DNA of 64,000 nucleotides from Bdellovibrio bacteriovorus str. Tiberius (lineage in GTDB: Bacteria; Bdellovibrionota; Bdellovibrionia; Bdellovibrionales; Bdellovibrionaceae): positions 3,162,001 through 3,226,000 of the forward strand of contig NC_019567.1 of assembly GCF_000317895.1 (NCBI RefSeq), given 5' to 3'. Of this stretch, positions 1-8,382 are shown piece by piece. How positions within the stretch are numbered: position 1 is the first letter of the stretch; each line of letters opens with the position of its first letter. Both the position numbers and the translations under genes were made by a program. The notes beneath the pieces are model-generated. The model worked only from the letters and a program-made list of their open reading frames with translations, did no database searches and was not told the DNA's origin.

Positions 1-597
1 GATCGTGTTGATACGATAGAACAAGTCCTCACGGAAGTTGCCACGAGTCACTTCCTGGTCCAACTCACGGTTGGTCGCACAGATCAGACGAATATCAACT
101 TTGATTGGGTCTTTGCCACCTACGCGGTAAACTTCGCCTTCCTGAATGAAGCGCAAAAGTTTAGCCTGGATCGCCGGATCCAATTCACCGATTTCATCCA
201 GGAACAGAGTCCCGCCGTTAGCCGCTTCAGCCAAACCGATTTTGCGGTTGTAAGCGCCAGTGAAGGAACCTTTTTCGTGACCAAACAGCTCAGACTCAAG
301 CAATGTCTCACGAAGAGCACCGCAGTTGATCGCAACGAAAGGTTTGTTCTTACGGCCAGAACGCTCATGGATGGAACGAGCGATAAGCTCTTTACCTGTT
401 CCGGACTCACCCAACACAAGGATGTTAGCTTGGGATGGAGCTACACGGTCGATCATCTTCATCAAACTGCCCATCACTTCGGACTGATAGACGATGGTCT
501 TGTTTTCAACCACTTTGGAAGTTTGATTTGTGTTCCACATAACTTGGTTTGCATTCTGAGAAGAGGGCAAAACAGTCGTTGAGTTGTTTTCGTTCAT
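1..597 (-). CDS. Sigma-54-dependent transcriptional activator, AAA+ domain (3' end outside window)
   Basis: An enhancer-binding protein that would use ATP hydrolysis to open sigma-54 promoter complexes. The visible 199 codons begin with a short N-terminal segment of about 40 residues, with no receiver or GAF domain. They then enter a sigma-54 interaction domain: Walker A GESGTGKE at about residues 63-70, the sigma-54 contact loop as GSFTGA (usual form GAFTGA), and Walker B LFLDEIGE. The ATG at 597-595 follows an AAAGGTGGAG ribosome site. The gene runs off the left edge, so the C-terminal DNA-binding helix-turn-helix is not visible. The absence of an N-terminal sensor suggests control by expression level or by another protein, which is inference. 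Two sigma-54-like promoters lie near 11.4 and 12.8 kb, but no link to this protein is shown. Confidence 0.93.
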   Translation of the reverse strand, partial: MNENNSTTVLPSSQNANQVMWNTNQTSKVVENKTIVYQSEVMGSLMKMIDRVAPSQANILVLGESGTGKELIARSIHERSGRKNKPFVAINCGALRETLLESELFGHEKGSFTGAYNRKIGLAEAANGGTLFLDEIGELDPAIQAKLLRFIQEGEVYRVGGKDPIKVDIRLICATNRELDQEVTRGNFREDLFYRINTI

Positions 598-784
598 AGC
601 TCCACCTTTCGGTTTACGTACTTTTTAAAACTTGGGTGGGCGTCTCAATTTGAATATCTCGCTTTGATACGCCGCGACAACGCATTGAGTTATAACTTTG
701 GTCGTGTAGTAATTGCAATAAAAATAATGCACGACGTTAACTTTTTTTTAGGGTCTCAACCCTAATATAGGGATTTTCAGGGCT
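598..784. promoter_or_regulatory. Divergent intergenic region between the sigma-54 activator and xerC
   Basis: These 187 bases separate two divergent genes and must carry both promoters. The stretch is AT-rich. It contains a perfect 6-bp inverted repeat TAGGGT / ACCCTA (749-754 and 759-764, loop CTCA) about 20 bases before the xerC start. No clear -35/-10 pair could be chosen on either strand. The hairpin lacks a following T-run in either direction, so it is not a standard terminator. Confidence 0.4.
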
Positions 785-1669
785 ATGGCGAAGGCATTTA
801 AGCTTTCCGAAAATATAGATAAATACCTGAAATACATGACTTTTATTAAGTCTGCATCCCCCCTTACAATCAAACACTATTCCCTGGATCTGATGCAGGC
901 CTTTGATTATGAAAATCCCTCAATTAAGGCCAAATCTATTTCGGAGTCCGAATTACTATCCACTGCCCGAGCTGCCTTCAACCAGTGGGCGCACTTGTCG
1001 CTGGCATCGAGAAATCGCAAGGCGGCCACTCTGAAAAGCTTCTTTTCCTGGGCCTTCGAGGAAAGCCTGACCGAGAAGGATTTGTCGATGCAGATCACCT
1101 GCCCCAAAGTCCCGAAGAAGCTTCCGCATTTCGTAAGTGTGGATGAAGCTTTATCTGTCCTGAAAAGCTTTGATAGCGAGACGAAAATTCCTCTGAAGGA
1201 AAAAGTTCTGTTTCTGTTGTTATACGGAGGCGGTCTGCGTGTGAGCGAAGCCTGCAATCTGAAGTGGAATGAAGTGCAGACCACCCAGAAAGTTCTGCGC
1301 GTGAAGGGAAAAGGCTCTAAAGAGCGTGTTGTCGCCCTGCCCTCTTTGACCGTGGATGTTTTGCTGAAGTGGAAAAAAGAAAGTTCATTTGACGAATACG
1401 TCTTTGGCGAAAAGCCGCTGAATTCCCGCACTGCTTACGAGATGGTTCGCCAAAGTGGCATTCGCGCCGGGCTTTTAAAGCCCCTGCATCCCCACGCTCT
1501 TCGCCATAGTTTTGCGACCCACTTACTAAGCAGCGGAGCGAATCTGCGCACTCTGCAAGAACTTCTGGGTCACGAAAGCCTGCAAGCCACAGAAAAGTAC
1601 ACCCATCTGGGCATCGACCAGCTGGCTCGCACCATGGAAAACCTGCATCCATTAGGTAAAGGAAAGTAA
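785..1669 (+). CDS. xerC: Tyrosine recombinase XerC/XerD family
   Basis: Site-specific recombinase of the integrase family, 294 residues, the usual Xer length. The N-terminal SAM-like DNA-binding domain covers about residues 10-95 and the catalytic domain about 115-285. The expected active-site set is visible: R152 (GGLRVSEA), K176 (KGKGSKER), H237 and R240 (HPHALRHSFATH), H263 (LLGHESLQ) and nucleophile Y272. Xer proteins resolve chromosome dimers at dif. The family cannot be split into XerC or XerD safely by eye; the symbol reflects overall resemblance to XerC. An AGGG lies just before the ATG. It is convergent with recO, whose stop lies 3 bases away. It is not associated with phage or integron genes here, so a housekeeping role is more likely than a mobile one. 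Confidence 0.88.
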   Translation: MAKAFKLSENIDKYLKYMTFIKSASPLTIKHYSLDLMQAFDYENPSIKAKSISESELLSTARAAFNQWAHLSLASRNRKAATLKSFFSWAFEESLTEKDLSMQITCPKVPKKLPHFVSVDEALSVLKSFDSETKIPLKEKVLFLLLYGGGLRVSEACNLKWNEVQTTQKVLRVKGKGSKERVVALPSLTVDVLLKWKKESSFDEYVFGEKPLNSRTAYEMVRQSGIRAGLLKPLHPHALRHSFATHLLSSGANLRTLQELLGHESLQATEKYTHLGIDQLARTMENLHPLGKGK

Positions 1670-1672
1670 GCT

Positions 1673-2281
1673 TTAAAGAGTGGCGTTCACGATATAGTGA
1701 CGAACCATCTGTTCAACGTTCTTCAGTTCATCATCCACAGTCTGACGATAGGACACCAGCTGATTGCTGTCGGCCATGTTGGTCTTAAGAAAAGGCGCCA
1801 TCCAGGGTTCGGCATCCACCACACCCTGCTGCAGCAGAAACTTCAGATAGAAATGCATTTTCACGATCAGCGGATCCTGGGCCGTTTCAAGCGCGCGCAG
1901 CGTGTGCCCCAGAAGGTTGAACAGGAACTCGGAATGCCGGTCGCCTTCCTGACTGACTTTGCTGACACATTCCAAGATGTGCAAAGCCAGCTCCAGACGG
2001 TCATAGTCCGTGCGAAGTCCGGCAAAATCGTTGATCAGCGTTGCTTCCTGCAGGACGTGCAGTTTGCCTTCTTCCGCGGATTGTTTGTAAGTCAGGCTGA
2101 CAAAATGAGTGGGTTCCAGCACGCCACCGCCGAAACGTTTTTTGCTTTTCAGCGCTCCCCGGGCCATGAAGGACAGCTTTTCGCCTTGAGTGGAAATGGC
2201 ATGCAGAATCAGATCCGATTCGGAGTATTTCATTTTCTTGAGAATAATGAAGCGATTCTGGGCTTGGGTCACACATTCCAA
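1673..2281 (-). CDS. recO: DNA repair protein RecO
   Basis: RecO works with RecF and RecR to load RecA on SSB-coated DNA at gaps. The 202-residue product has the family N-terminal OB-fold signature (RFIILKKMKYSESDLIL at residues 11-27, then GEKLSFMARGALKSKKRFGG) and a helical C-terminal part. It is shorter than the E. coli protein (about 240). It lacks the four-cysteine zinc site of some RecO proteins. Its start overlaps the preceding unknown gene (2269-3255) by 13 bp, which suggests co-transcription. The ribosome site is weak (GTTGGA), and a perfect inverted repeat lies 15 bases upstream. Confidence 0.85.
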   Translation of the reverse strand: MECVTQAQNRFIILKKMKYSESDLILHAISTQGEKLSFMARGALKSKKRFGGGVLEPTHFVSLTYKQSAEEGKLHVLQEATLINDFAGLRTDYDRLELALHILECVSKVSQEGDRHSEFLFNLLGHTLRALETAQDPLIVKMHFYLKFLLQQGVVDAEPWMAPFLKTNMADSNQLVSYRQTVDDELKNVEQMVRHYIVNATL

Positions 2282-3255
2282 CTTTGCTGGGCTTTGATAT
2301 CTTCATACGAAGATATCAGCAGCTTGGCAAAGTCTTTTGTCGCCAGCAATTCCGGCCCGACTACCAGCAGGCCACGCAGGCTGTCAGAGGAAGGAACCGG
2401 CTCCCACCAGTGACGGAACATTTTCATGGCATTCCACTGGCACATGTTGGTGGTTTCCAGCTTCTTCCAACCCTCTTGGGCTGAAAGCCCCAGCTTGCTG
2501 AAAACTTTTTGTGCCACAGCTTCAGCACTGACATCAGGAAAAACACACAGCGCCCGGTCATACAGGCGCGCACTGCCGGGACTCAGGAAAGACCGAGCCA
2601 CGGTCGCCATTTCGGATTCGAACTTTTCCACCAGCAATTGGTTCACACTGCGCCCGTCACGAGCCTGCGTCAGTTCTTTGATAAAATCCACTTCCGACCA
2701 GGACTGGTTTTGCACCTGCAAGGCCGGTGAACGGAAACGTTCGCCCAATATCGCCACACTGACGGTGGGTGCGTAAGAACACAAACGAACCGTGTAAGGG
2801 CGAATCTCAACTGACTCATGAAAATGTCTGGCGTGAGAAATACGGAAAGAAAAAATGCGCTTTTCATTCAACAGACGATCCAGCTCGTCGGCGAAGGGAT
2901 ATAATTCCCCCGTCACCGGATGATCCTCACTGAACAACACAAAGCAGGTTTCTTTCTTAAGACTTTCCACCCACTCTTTCACGTCGGTGATTTGAGTGTG
3001 CGAACGTGCATTCACTTCGTAGGTTTCTTTGTAATAATATCCCAGCAGACCTTCAAACACAGAGGTCTGTCCCTGCACAACACCAATGGCTTTCTTGTGG
3101 GACATAAAGTGAGCAGTGCTCTGAGAAACTTCGTAAACCGCCTGAGACAGGCCCTGATAAGCACGCGCACGAATTCGCGGCGCCAGCCCCAAACAGGTTT
3201 TCACTTGATCGTTCAACTCTTCCCAGGTCTCAGGGCGCACAACATCGATGAGCAT
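2269..3255 (-). CDS. Uncharacterised protein upstream of recO
   Basis: The product is 328 residues with no signal peptide or membrane segment, so it is probably cytoplasmic. I do not recognise a family by motif. The alternation of segments such as SHKKAIGVVQGQTSVFEGLLGYY and CFVLFSEDHPVTGELYPF, with a short C-terminal subdomain, is loosely like a PLP-transferase fold. However, I see no convincing lysine-containing cofactor motif, so this is only a guess. The last codons overlap recO by 13 bp, so the two are probably one operon, though a role in DNA repair does not follow. The C-terminal coding region contains the inverted repeat at 2296-2317. Confidence 0.7.
   Translation of the reverse strand: MLIDVVRPETWEELNDQVKTCLGLAPRIRARAYQGLSQAVYEVSQSTAHFMSHKKAIGVVQGQTSVFEGLLGYYYKETYEVNARSHTQITDVKEWVESLKKETCFVLFSEDHPVTGELYPFADELDRLLNEKRIFSFRISHARHFHESVEIRPYTVRLCSYAPTVSVAILGERFRSPALQVQNQSWSEVDFIKELTQARDGRSVNQLLVEKFESEMATVARSFLSPGSARLYDRALCVFPDVSAEAVAQKVFSKLGLSAQEGWKKLETTNMCQWNAMKMFRHWWEPVPSSDSLRGLLVVGPELLATKDFAKLLISSYEDIKAQQSWNV
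2296..2317. repeat. Perfect inverted repeat ahead of recO
   Basis: GATATCTTC (2296-2304) and GAAGATATC (2309-2317) form a 9-bp perfect stem with the loop ATAC. It lies inside the end of the upstream coding region and 15 bases before the recO start on the minus strand. It could be an RNA hairpin that affects coupling or translation, or a protein-binding palindrome. No T-run follows, so it is not a terminator. Confidence 0.6.
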
Positions 3256-3379
3256 ACTTCACTCAAGGCTAGCAGATTCCCCGACAAAAGAGAGTGAGAC
3301 AAAGGTCTTATTTTAAGACGTGGTTTTGAGAAACCTGCCAAGGAACATTACAATGGAATGGTTTTCCGGGAGTTCGTTT

Positions 3380-4003
3380 ATGCGTCTATTTAAAATTTTG
3401 ATCCTTGGTCTTTCTGTTTGTCTGATTTCTCCGGTCGCTCAAGCTCGTGATCTTTTCGAAGCTCGCCTTTCTTATGGCATGCTGAACTCGGATCCGGATT
3501 TGAATTCCTTGTGCGTGGGTTGTGCGAGCTCTGCTCCCAGTGTGACTCCGTTTTATGGTCTTGGCGCAGACGGAATTATCACGCTTCCTATTCCCCTGCT
3601 GCCCGGAATTGGTATTCGTTATGAGAATATGGAATTTTCCACGTCTAAATCCGGACTGGACTATACTGCCAATTTCAGCCGAACAGCGCTGCTGCTCAAT
3701 TGGCGTCCCATTGATAATCTGATCTATGCTGGTCCGATCCTCACATACGGCCTGTCCCACTCGACCAAACTGAAAGTCACGGAATTTGGTGTTGAAAAAG
3801 CCAATTATTCCGCAGGTTCTCCCAGCTCGTACACGGTGGGTTTGGAAGCAGGCGTAAAGCTGATTGGCTTCTCATTGGGGGCTGAGTTCGGATATCAGAA
3901 TTTCCAATGGAATGACGCGACAGACTCGACTGGTAACGCACCCTCTCAAGACATCAATATGAATGGGACTTACGGTAAATTTATCCTTGGCTTTTCCATT
4001 TAA
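3380..4003 (+). CDS. Probable outer-membrane beta-barrel protein
   Basis: The ATG at 3380 is preferred over in-frame upstream starts. It follows CGGGAG at good spacing and begins a clean signal peptide (MRLFKILILGLSVCLISPVAQA, cut after A22). The mature protein has about 185 residues. It shows alternating aromatic and small-residue strands (YGLGADGIITLPIP, GIGIRYENMEF, RTALLLNWRPI, YAGPILTYGL, SYTVGLEAGVKL) and ends GTYGKFILGFSI, a terminal strand with aromatic residues typical of small barrels. Two cysteines (CVGC) lie in an early loop. No specific family was recognised. Confidence 0.75.
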   Translation: MRLFKILILGLSVCLISPVAQARDLFEARLSYGMLNSDPDLNSLCVGCASSAPSVTPFYGLGADGIITLPIPLLPGIGIRYENMEFSTSKSGLDYTANFSRTALLLNWRPIDNLIYAGPILTYGLSHSTKLKVTEFGVEKANYSAGSPSSYTVGLEAGVKLIGFSLGAEFGYQNFQWNDATDSTGNAPSQDINMNGTYGKFILGFSI

Positions 4004-4053
4004 GTATTGAAATTATGGCGCCTCTGATACACTTAGCAGTACGAGGTGCCCAC

Positions 4054-5160
4054 ATGACTAAAAAACGTATTGAATGGCCAGTGGCTTTATTTTTGGTTCT
4101 AAACCCACTGATCACTCTCATCCTGGCTCCCATTTACTTCTACAACTTCGGCTTCCAATGGGACATTCTTCTTTTCGCTTTGATTTTTGCTGCGGCTACA
4201 AATCTGGGTATTACTGCGGGTTATCACCGTTTGTTCTCTCATAAAAGCTACGATGCTCACCCACTGGTAAAAGCTCTGTTCCTTTTGGTCGGTGCTTCCG
4301 CTTTCCAGGGTTCTGCATTGAAATGGTCCTCCGATCACCGTCGTCACCACACACACATTGACGGCGAAAAAGATCCTTACAACATCAACGAAGGCTTCTG
4401 GTACGCCCACATGGGCTGGATGTTCTTCAAGGACTCTGTAGATCAGAAAATCCACGCTCCGGATCTTGAGAAAGACTGGATGGTGAAATTCCAAAACGAT
4501 CACTATGTTCCAATCGCGATCCTGACGGGCTTCATCTTCCCGATGCTGGTGGGCTGGGCGATGGGCTCTTGGTTGGGTGGTCTGGTGATCGCAGGTGGCC
4601 TGCGCATCGCTTTGACTCAACAATCCACTTTCTTCATCAACTCTCTTTGCCATACTTTGGGCAAACAGACTTATTCCAAAGAAATCTCTGCCCGTGACTC
4701 TTGGTTCGTGGCGATTCTGACTCATGGTGAGGGTTACCATAACTTCCACCACAAGTTCCAGATCGACTACCGCAACGGGATCAAATGGTACCACTGGGAT
4801 CCAACTAAATGGGTGATCCGCACTTTAAGCGCCATGGGTCTGGCGACCAAGCTTCGCCAGATCTCTAACGTTGAGATTCTTAAAGCCCGCCTGCAGGCTG
4901 AAGCAGCCGAACTGACCAAACACGGTTTCGCTGAAGAAAAACTGGCACAAATGAAAGAAAAGATCCTGGAAGCGCAGAACAAAATGAAGAAACTGCGCGA
5001 AGACTATGAACAGTTCAAGTTGGATGCTGTTCGCAAACGTGAAGAACTGAAAGAAGCTTACGATCACAAACTGGAAGAACTTCGCCGTGACATGGAAATT
5101 GCCAAACTGGAATTCCAGATGGGCATGAAACAATGGCGCGTGTATCTGCGCTCTGTCTAG
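4054..5160 (+). CDS. Membrane fatty-acid (acyl-CoA/acyl-lipid) desaturase with coiled-coil tail
   Basis: A delta-9 type desaturase that would introduce a double bond into acyl chains using a di-iron centre in the inner membrane. From the ATG at 4054 (GAGGT upstream) the protein has 368 residues. All three histidine boxes are present: HRLFSH (58-63), HRRHH (95-99) and HNFHH (229-233). Hydrophobic segments lie near 8-30, 38-55, 70-85, 152-170 and 172-188. Residues from about 272 to 360 form a long, highly charged helix with heptad character (KARLQAEAAELTK, MKKLREDYEQFKLDAVRKR), well beyond the usual end of the family. The tail probably mediates oligomerisation or partner binding, which is inference. 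Confidence 0.9.
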   Translation: MTKKRIEWPVALFLVLNPLITLILAPIYFYNFGFQWDILLFALIFAAATNLGITAGYHRLFSHKSYDAHPLVKALFLLVGASAFQGSALKWSSDHRRHHTHIDGEKDPYNINEGFWYAHMGWMFFKDSVDQKIHAPDLEKDWMVKFQNDHYVPIAILTGFIFPMLVGWAMGSWLGGLVIAGGLRIALTQQSTFFINSLCHTLGKQTYSKEISARDSWFVAILTHGEGYHNFHHKFQIDYRNGIKWYHWDPTKWVIRTLSAMGLATKLRQISNVEILKARLQAEAAELTKHGFAEEKLAQMKEKILEAQNKMKKLREDYEQFKLDAVRKREELKEAYDHKLEELRRDMEIAKLEFQMGMKQWRVYLRSV

Positions 5161-5203
5161 ATCCAGTTGTCATTATTGACATAGGCGTTGACGCCAGCAC
5201 GAG

Positions 5204-5238
5204 CCCACAACTTTAATTGGTTGTGGGTTTTGTTTTTT
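5204..5238 (+). terminator. Intrinsic terminator after the desaturase gene
   Basis: CCCACAAC (5204-5211) pairs with GTTGTGGG (5220-5227), followed by TTTTGTTTTTT. It ends just before the ribosome site (GGAGG, 5241-5245) of the next gene, so that gene needs either readthrough or a promoter within the 40 bases before the hairpin. Confidence 0.85.
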
Positions 5239-5250
5239 CAGGAGGTTGCA

Positions 5251-5721
5251 ATGCTTAAAACTCTTTCTGCGGTGATCTTAAGTGCCGGGTTGACCTTGTC
5301 CCTGCCCGCTTCGGCTGATGGCTTTGCGGCGACTTTTAAGGCGAAATACCTGCCAAAGAAGCTGGCCTCTGTAACCCCCGGCAAAACCACCAAAGCTGAA
5401 GTCACCAAATTGCTGGGTAAGCCGTTAAAAACTGAAAACAAAGACACGCTGCTGTTTTATAAAACCGGCAGCTTGGACTATGACACCACTATTGAAATCA
5501 AAGACGGCAAAGTGCAGTCCTTCTATCACCGTATTCCTGAAGGCAACGTGCATTTGAAGGATGTGCAGGCCCTGCTGCCCGAAGATGCCCAAAAAGATGA
5601 ATCTGAAGTGGGTCACGGCGAAGGCACCGAAACCCAGATTGAACATGATGGGGTTCGCCTGGCGGTGAAAAACACCAAGACCTCTCCGATCGTATCGTAT
5701 TTTGAATCCGCAAAACCTTAA
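5251..5721 (+). CDS. Small exported protein, SmpA/BLIP-like fold candidate
   Basis: The ATG at 5251 is chosen because it follows GGAGGTTGCA and starts a signal peptide (MLKTLSAVILSAGLTLSLPASA); longer frames upstream cross the terminator. The 156-residue product has the pattern VTPGKTTKAEVTKLLGKP followed by a tyrosine-containing strand and IEIKDGKVQSFYH. This resembles the helix-turn-strand repeats of SmpA/OmlA-type proteins, which act in outer-membrane assembly or protein binding. There is no lipobox cysteine, so a soluble periplasmic protein is expected. Function is unknown. Its stop overlaps the convergent dioxygenase-like gene by 4 bp. Confidence 0.75.
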   Translation: MLKTLSAVILSAGLTLSLPASADGFAATFKAKYLPKKLASVTPGKTTKAEVTKLLGKPLKTENKDTLLFYKTGSLDYDTTIEIKDGKVQSFYHRIPEGNVHLKDVQALLPEDAQKDESEVGHGEGTETQIEHDGVRLAVKNTKTSPIVSYFESAKP

Positions 5722-6527
5722 GCTTTGATCCCGACATCCAGACTGGCAACAAAGCCGGAAGAATAATTTCCGGACTGGATGCTGGCCATCTGATAAGCGG
5801 TCCCGTCGCTGAACACATTGTCCGTGGCAAAGCTGATTTTGTTGAAATTGGTTTTGCTGGCCGAATACCCCGAAGCATTGTTGTACACGGAGCTGGACGT
5901 CGCCAGCGGGAACGTCAGCTGTGAAGTTCTGACGATATAACTGTCATCCACAGCTTCGGCCATGCTGGGATAGATCTCGAAATGAATATGGGTCATACGA
6001 CCGTCATAGCATCCTGGGAAGATCGTCTGAAACGTCACGCTGCCATTGCTGTCGGTCTGCTGCACGCCACGCAGATAAGTTTCACTGGTTACGCCGGATG
6101 AATACATGGAATACTTGCCGTTGATATCACAATGCCACAAATAGATCGCATACCCCGCCAAAGGCGCACAGGACGCGTTCACATCAAGCAAATTCAACGT
6201 CAGGGTCAAAGGCACCCCGGTGGCTGTCGAGCTGCCCGTATAACCACCCGTATTCAGACTGCTGCGAATATCACTGCGAACAATGCCGTTCAGTCTTAGC
6301 ACATTGATGGCGCTGTCATCATGGGCTGGATACGGTCCCGCAGTTTCTGAAGGAATCTGGGCACAGCTTCCACCATTGCCATCACTGACAGACTCTGCGC
6401 CATCAGCCACGGCATTGGAAAAGTTCGTTTGGGAACAACCCGCAAGCACTCCCCCTGCGGCCGCTCCGAAAAGGGCGATTCCACCGTATTTGATCAGCTC
6501 TCTGCGAGACAGTCTTTTGATTTCCAT
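5718..6527 (-). CDS. Intradiol ring-cleavage dioxygenase-like lipoprotein with twin-arginine signal
   Basis: The 269-residue product belongs to the protocatechuate 3,4-dioxygenase-like superfamily, non-heme Fe(III) enzymes that open catechol rings between the hydroxyls. Motifs are ETAGPYP (61-67), WHCDINGKYS (131-140) and FPGCYDGRMTHIHFEI (170-185). They supply the four iron ligands Y139, Y174, H180 and H182. The N-terminus has a twin-arginine motif (SRRELIKY, 7-14) and a lipobox ending LAGC31, so a folded, lipid-anchored exported enzyme is predicted. The standard cytoplasmic enzymes have no such signal. No other aromatic-degradation gene is nearby, so the natural substrate is unknown. The ATG follows AGAGGAT. 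Confidence 0.88.
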   Translation of the reverse strand: MEIKRLSRRELIKYGGIALFGAAAGGVLAGCSQTNFSNAVADGAESVSDGNGGSCAQIPSETAGPYPAHDDSAINVLRLNGIVRSDIRSSLNTGGYTGSSTATGVPLTLTLNLLDVNASCAPLAGYAIYLWHCDINGKYSMYSSGVTSETYLRGVQQTDSNGSVTFQTIFPGCYDGRMTHIHFEIYPSMAEAVDDSYIVRTSQLTFPLATSSSVYNNASGYSASKTNFNKISFATDNVFSDGTAYQMASIQSGNYSSGFVASLDVGIKA

Positions 6528-6610
6528 ATCCTCTGATTCCTTTCAGACAGAACACCGCCGTCTTGAACACAGAATATCAAGGCACTATGGATTCAGTATG
6601 GAGCCCTAAA

Positions 6611-6648
6611 AAGCCAAAAGCCGCAACCTAGGACAGGTGGCGGCTTTT
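6611..6648 (-). terminator. Bidirectional-looking intrinsic terminator after the 6678-8207 gene
   Basis: AAAAGCCGC (6616-6624) pairs perfectly with GCGGCTTTT (6640-6648). On the minus strand, in which the upstream gene is read, the stem is followed by T-rich sequence. The divergence from the next gene supports its use by 6678-8207. Confidence 0.75.
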
Positions 6649-6677
6649 AGCGCTTCCATTTGATATGGAAATCCTAA

Positions 6678-8207
6678 TTATTCACACTTTTTGCTCTTAT
6701 TATAGAAGAACCAGTGGAACTTTGATTCATCCGGAAGTGGCTTATTATCTACCGTCATCGGCTGCTTACGGTACTCTTGATGCTTTTTACAATCAGCCAC
6801 ACGATATGCTTCGTTGATGGCCAGCATGTCCTGGAAGGACGGCAGATAGCCTTTTTTCTGATAAAACTCTTTCTCTTTTTCATAGATGTTCTTCTCAAGC
6901 AGGGTCGCTACCGCTTCAAACTGCACGTTTGTTTTAATGCTGTCTACAGGCATGTACTTAGGCAATGTATCCTTCGCCACACCAAACTGACGAACCATTT
7001 TGGCAAAGTAAGCCTTCACACTGTGCTGAGGTGCCCAGTGGAACGTATAGTCCTTATCAATCATCCAGCCATAAACACTTTGCATGACGGCATCCTGCAT
7101 ACGCACCTGACGAAGCAAAGGCATGAAGCGGTATTCAGCAACGAAGTCAAAACGCGGATCCACTTCGATGTCATAAGGCGAGAACAAGGAAGTTTTGGTC
7201 ACACCCAAAGAACGTGGATAGTCCGTGTTCTTAAACTTGGAAACGGTGCTGCGATATTTTGGAACGATAAACTGACCGCCGGAAGCTTTGTCGTAAGCCA
7301 TGCGGATAACTTCAGAGCAGAACAAGGATGAATAATCATCGTCGTCCATGGCAAAGTCATAGCGAATGCCTTTTTTGCGATCCAACGCCCCTTTGGCGTG
7401 GTCGTACATAAAGCGCGCGGCTTTCTTTGCAAGGGCCTCATCCGGTTGACGATACAACGCCACACGCGCATCTTCAGCCTGACGCCATTTTTCCAGCGGA
7501 GTCACAATCACCCCGTACTGAATCAATGCTTCAACGATGTATTTTTTCCCCGCCTTGTCTTCGCCCACGACAGCCAAGTGCGAGAAGTTGCCTTCTTCAT
7601 CAGAGATACGGGCAATCATCGCTGAAACATAGGACTTACCACGGATCAAAAGAACGTCCCCGCTCTTCAGCTCAAAGCCCGAGAATTTTGGATTTGTCCA
7701 GGTGTCCGGCTTTGAATTCACCATGATCGGTGTCTTTTTAAAGGTGAATACCTTGTTCGTATACAGCCAATCCAACAGGTACTCTTCAGAGAATCGCGCA
7801 TACTGGAAGCCTTCACGCATTTCCAGGATACATTCTTTGCTCAGTTCGTTTCGGGACTCGAACTCCTGCAATTTATCATGCAAAGCCACGCGGATCTGGA
7901 AGATGGTATCAATCACTTCAGGTCCGACGGACTTCAACTGCTCCACTTCGGTGGCATTCTTTGGCAGGAAATGATCTGCCGGCAAATAATATAGATAGTC
8001 GGTGACCTTGTTCACAAAGCCCGCGCAGGTCCTGGCATTAAACACCTGAGGATTGCCGATGTCGGCCAGAACCTTGCGGCTGCCAGTGATCAGCTCATCC
8101 GTGCTGGCCGGATGACGATAGGTTTTAACTTCAGATTTAAATGGTGATGTGCAGGCCGTAACCAACCCCACCGCCGCAGCGGCACCCAATAAAACGAGCT
8201 TCTTCAT
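6678..8207 (-). CDS. Lipoprotein with YiiX-like (permuted NlpC/P60, papain-like) domain
   Basis: The product has 509 residues. A lipoprotein signal (MKKLVLLGAAAAVGLVTAC19) precedes an alpha-helical region and then a permuted papain-like domain. That domain contains GDVLLIRG (183-190), catalytic histidine H210 in NFSHLAVVG, E226 in YIVEA and catalytic cysteine C297 in LFCSEVIRMAY. Members of the YiiX/NlpC superfamily hydrolyse amide or acyl bonds of peptidoglycan peptides or lipids. The long C-terminal part (about 330-509) is not recognised and may bind substrate. AGGAG lies ahead of the ATG. A cell-envelope hydrolase is likely; whether it acts on self or prey wall cannot be told. Confidence 0.85.
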   Translation of the reverse strand: MKKLVLLGAAAAVGLVTACTSPFKSEVKTYRHPASTDELITGSRKVLADIGNPQVFNARTCAGFVNKVTDYLYYLPADHFLPKNATEVEQLKSVGPEVIDTIFQIRVALHDKLQEFESRNELSKECILEMREGFQYARFSEEYLLDWLYTNKVFTFKKTPIMVNSKPDTWTNPKFSGFELKSGDVLLIRGKSYVSAMIARISDEEGNFSHLAVVGEDKAGKKYIVEALIQYGVIVTPLEKWRQAEDARVALYRQPDEALAKKAARFMYDHAKGALDRKKGIRYDFAMDDDDYSSLFCSEVIRMAYDKASGGQFIVPKYRSTVSKFKNTDYPRSLGVTKTSLFSPYDIEVDPRFDFVAEYRFMPLLRQVRMQDAVMQSVYGWMIDKDYTFHWAPQHSVKAYFAKMVRQFGVAKDTLPKYMPVDSIKTNVQFEAVATLLEKNIYEKEKEFYQKKGYLPSFQDMLAINEAYRVADCKKHQEYRKQPMTVDNKPLPDESKFHWFFYNKSKKCE

Positions 8208-8273
8208 AAATAATCTCCTAATTAGTCCCTTTCTTTTTCGGTTACTTAAGGAACAAAACCAACTGGACCAAAG

Positions 8274-8279
8274 TATAAT
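8274..8279 (+). promoter_or_regulatory. Possible -10 element ahead of the PilZ-methyltransferase gene
   Basis: TATAAT is found 104 bases before the start at 8383, in the divergent region between two genes. No good -35 hexamer stands at 16-18 bp, so this is a weak candidate. Confidence 0.3.
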
Positions 8280-8382
8280 AAGACCGTTCCCCCTGCTTTG
8301 GTCCCGTATTCTTTGTAGCCCATAAGTACGATAAGAGCCTTGCTTAGTTTTGCATCAGTTAATTCAACTTAGAGGAGTCAGC

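Noticed and set aside
907..1431. Open frame opposite xerC
   Set aside because: Antisense to a clear gene with no domain or signal.
785..1669. Integrase of a mobile island
   Set aside because: No attachment repeats, tRNA or phage genes nearby; Xer-like length and motifs fit a housekeeping recombinase.
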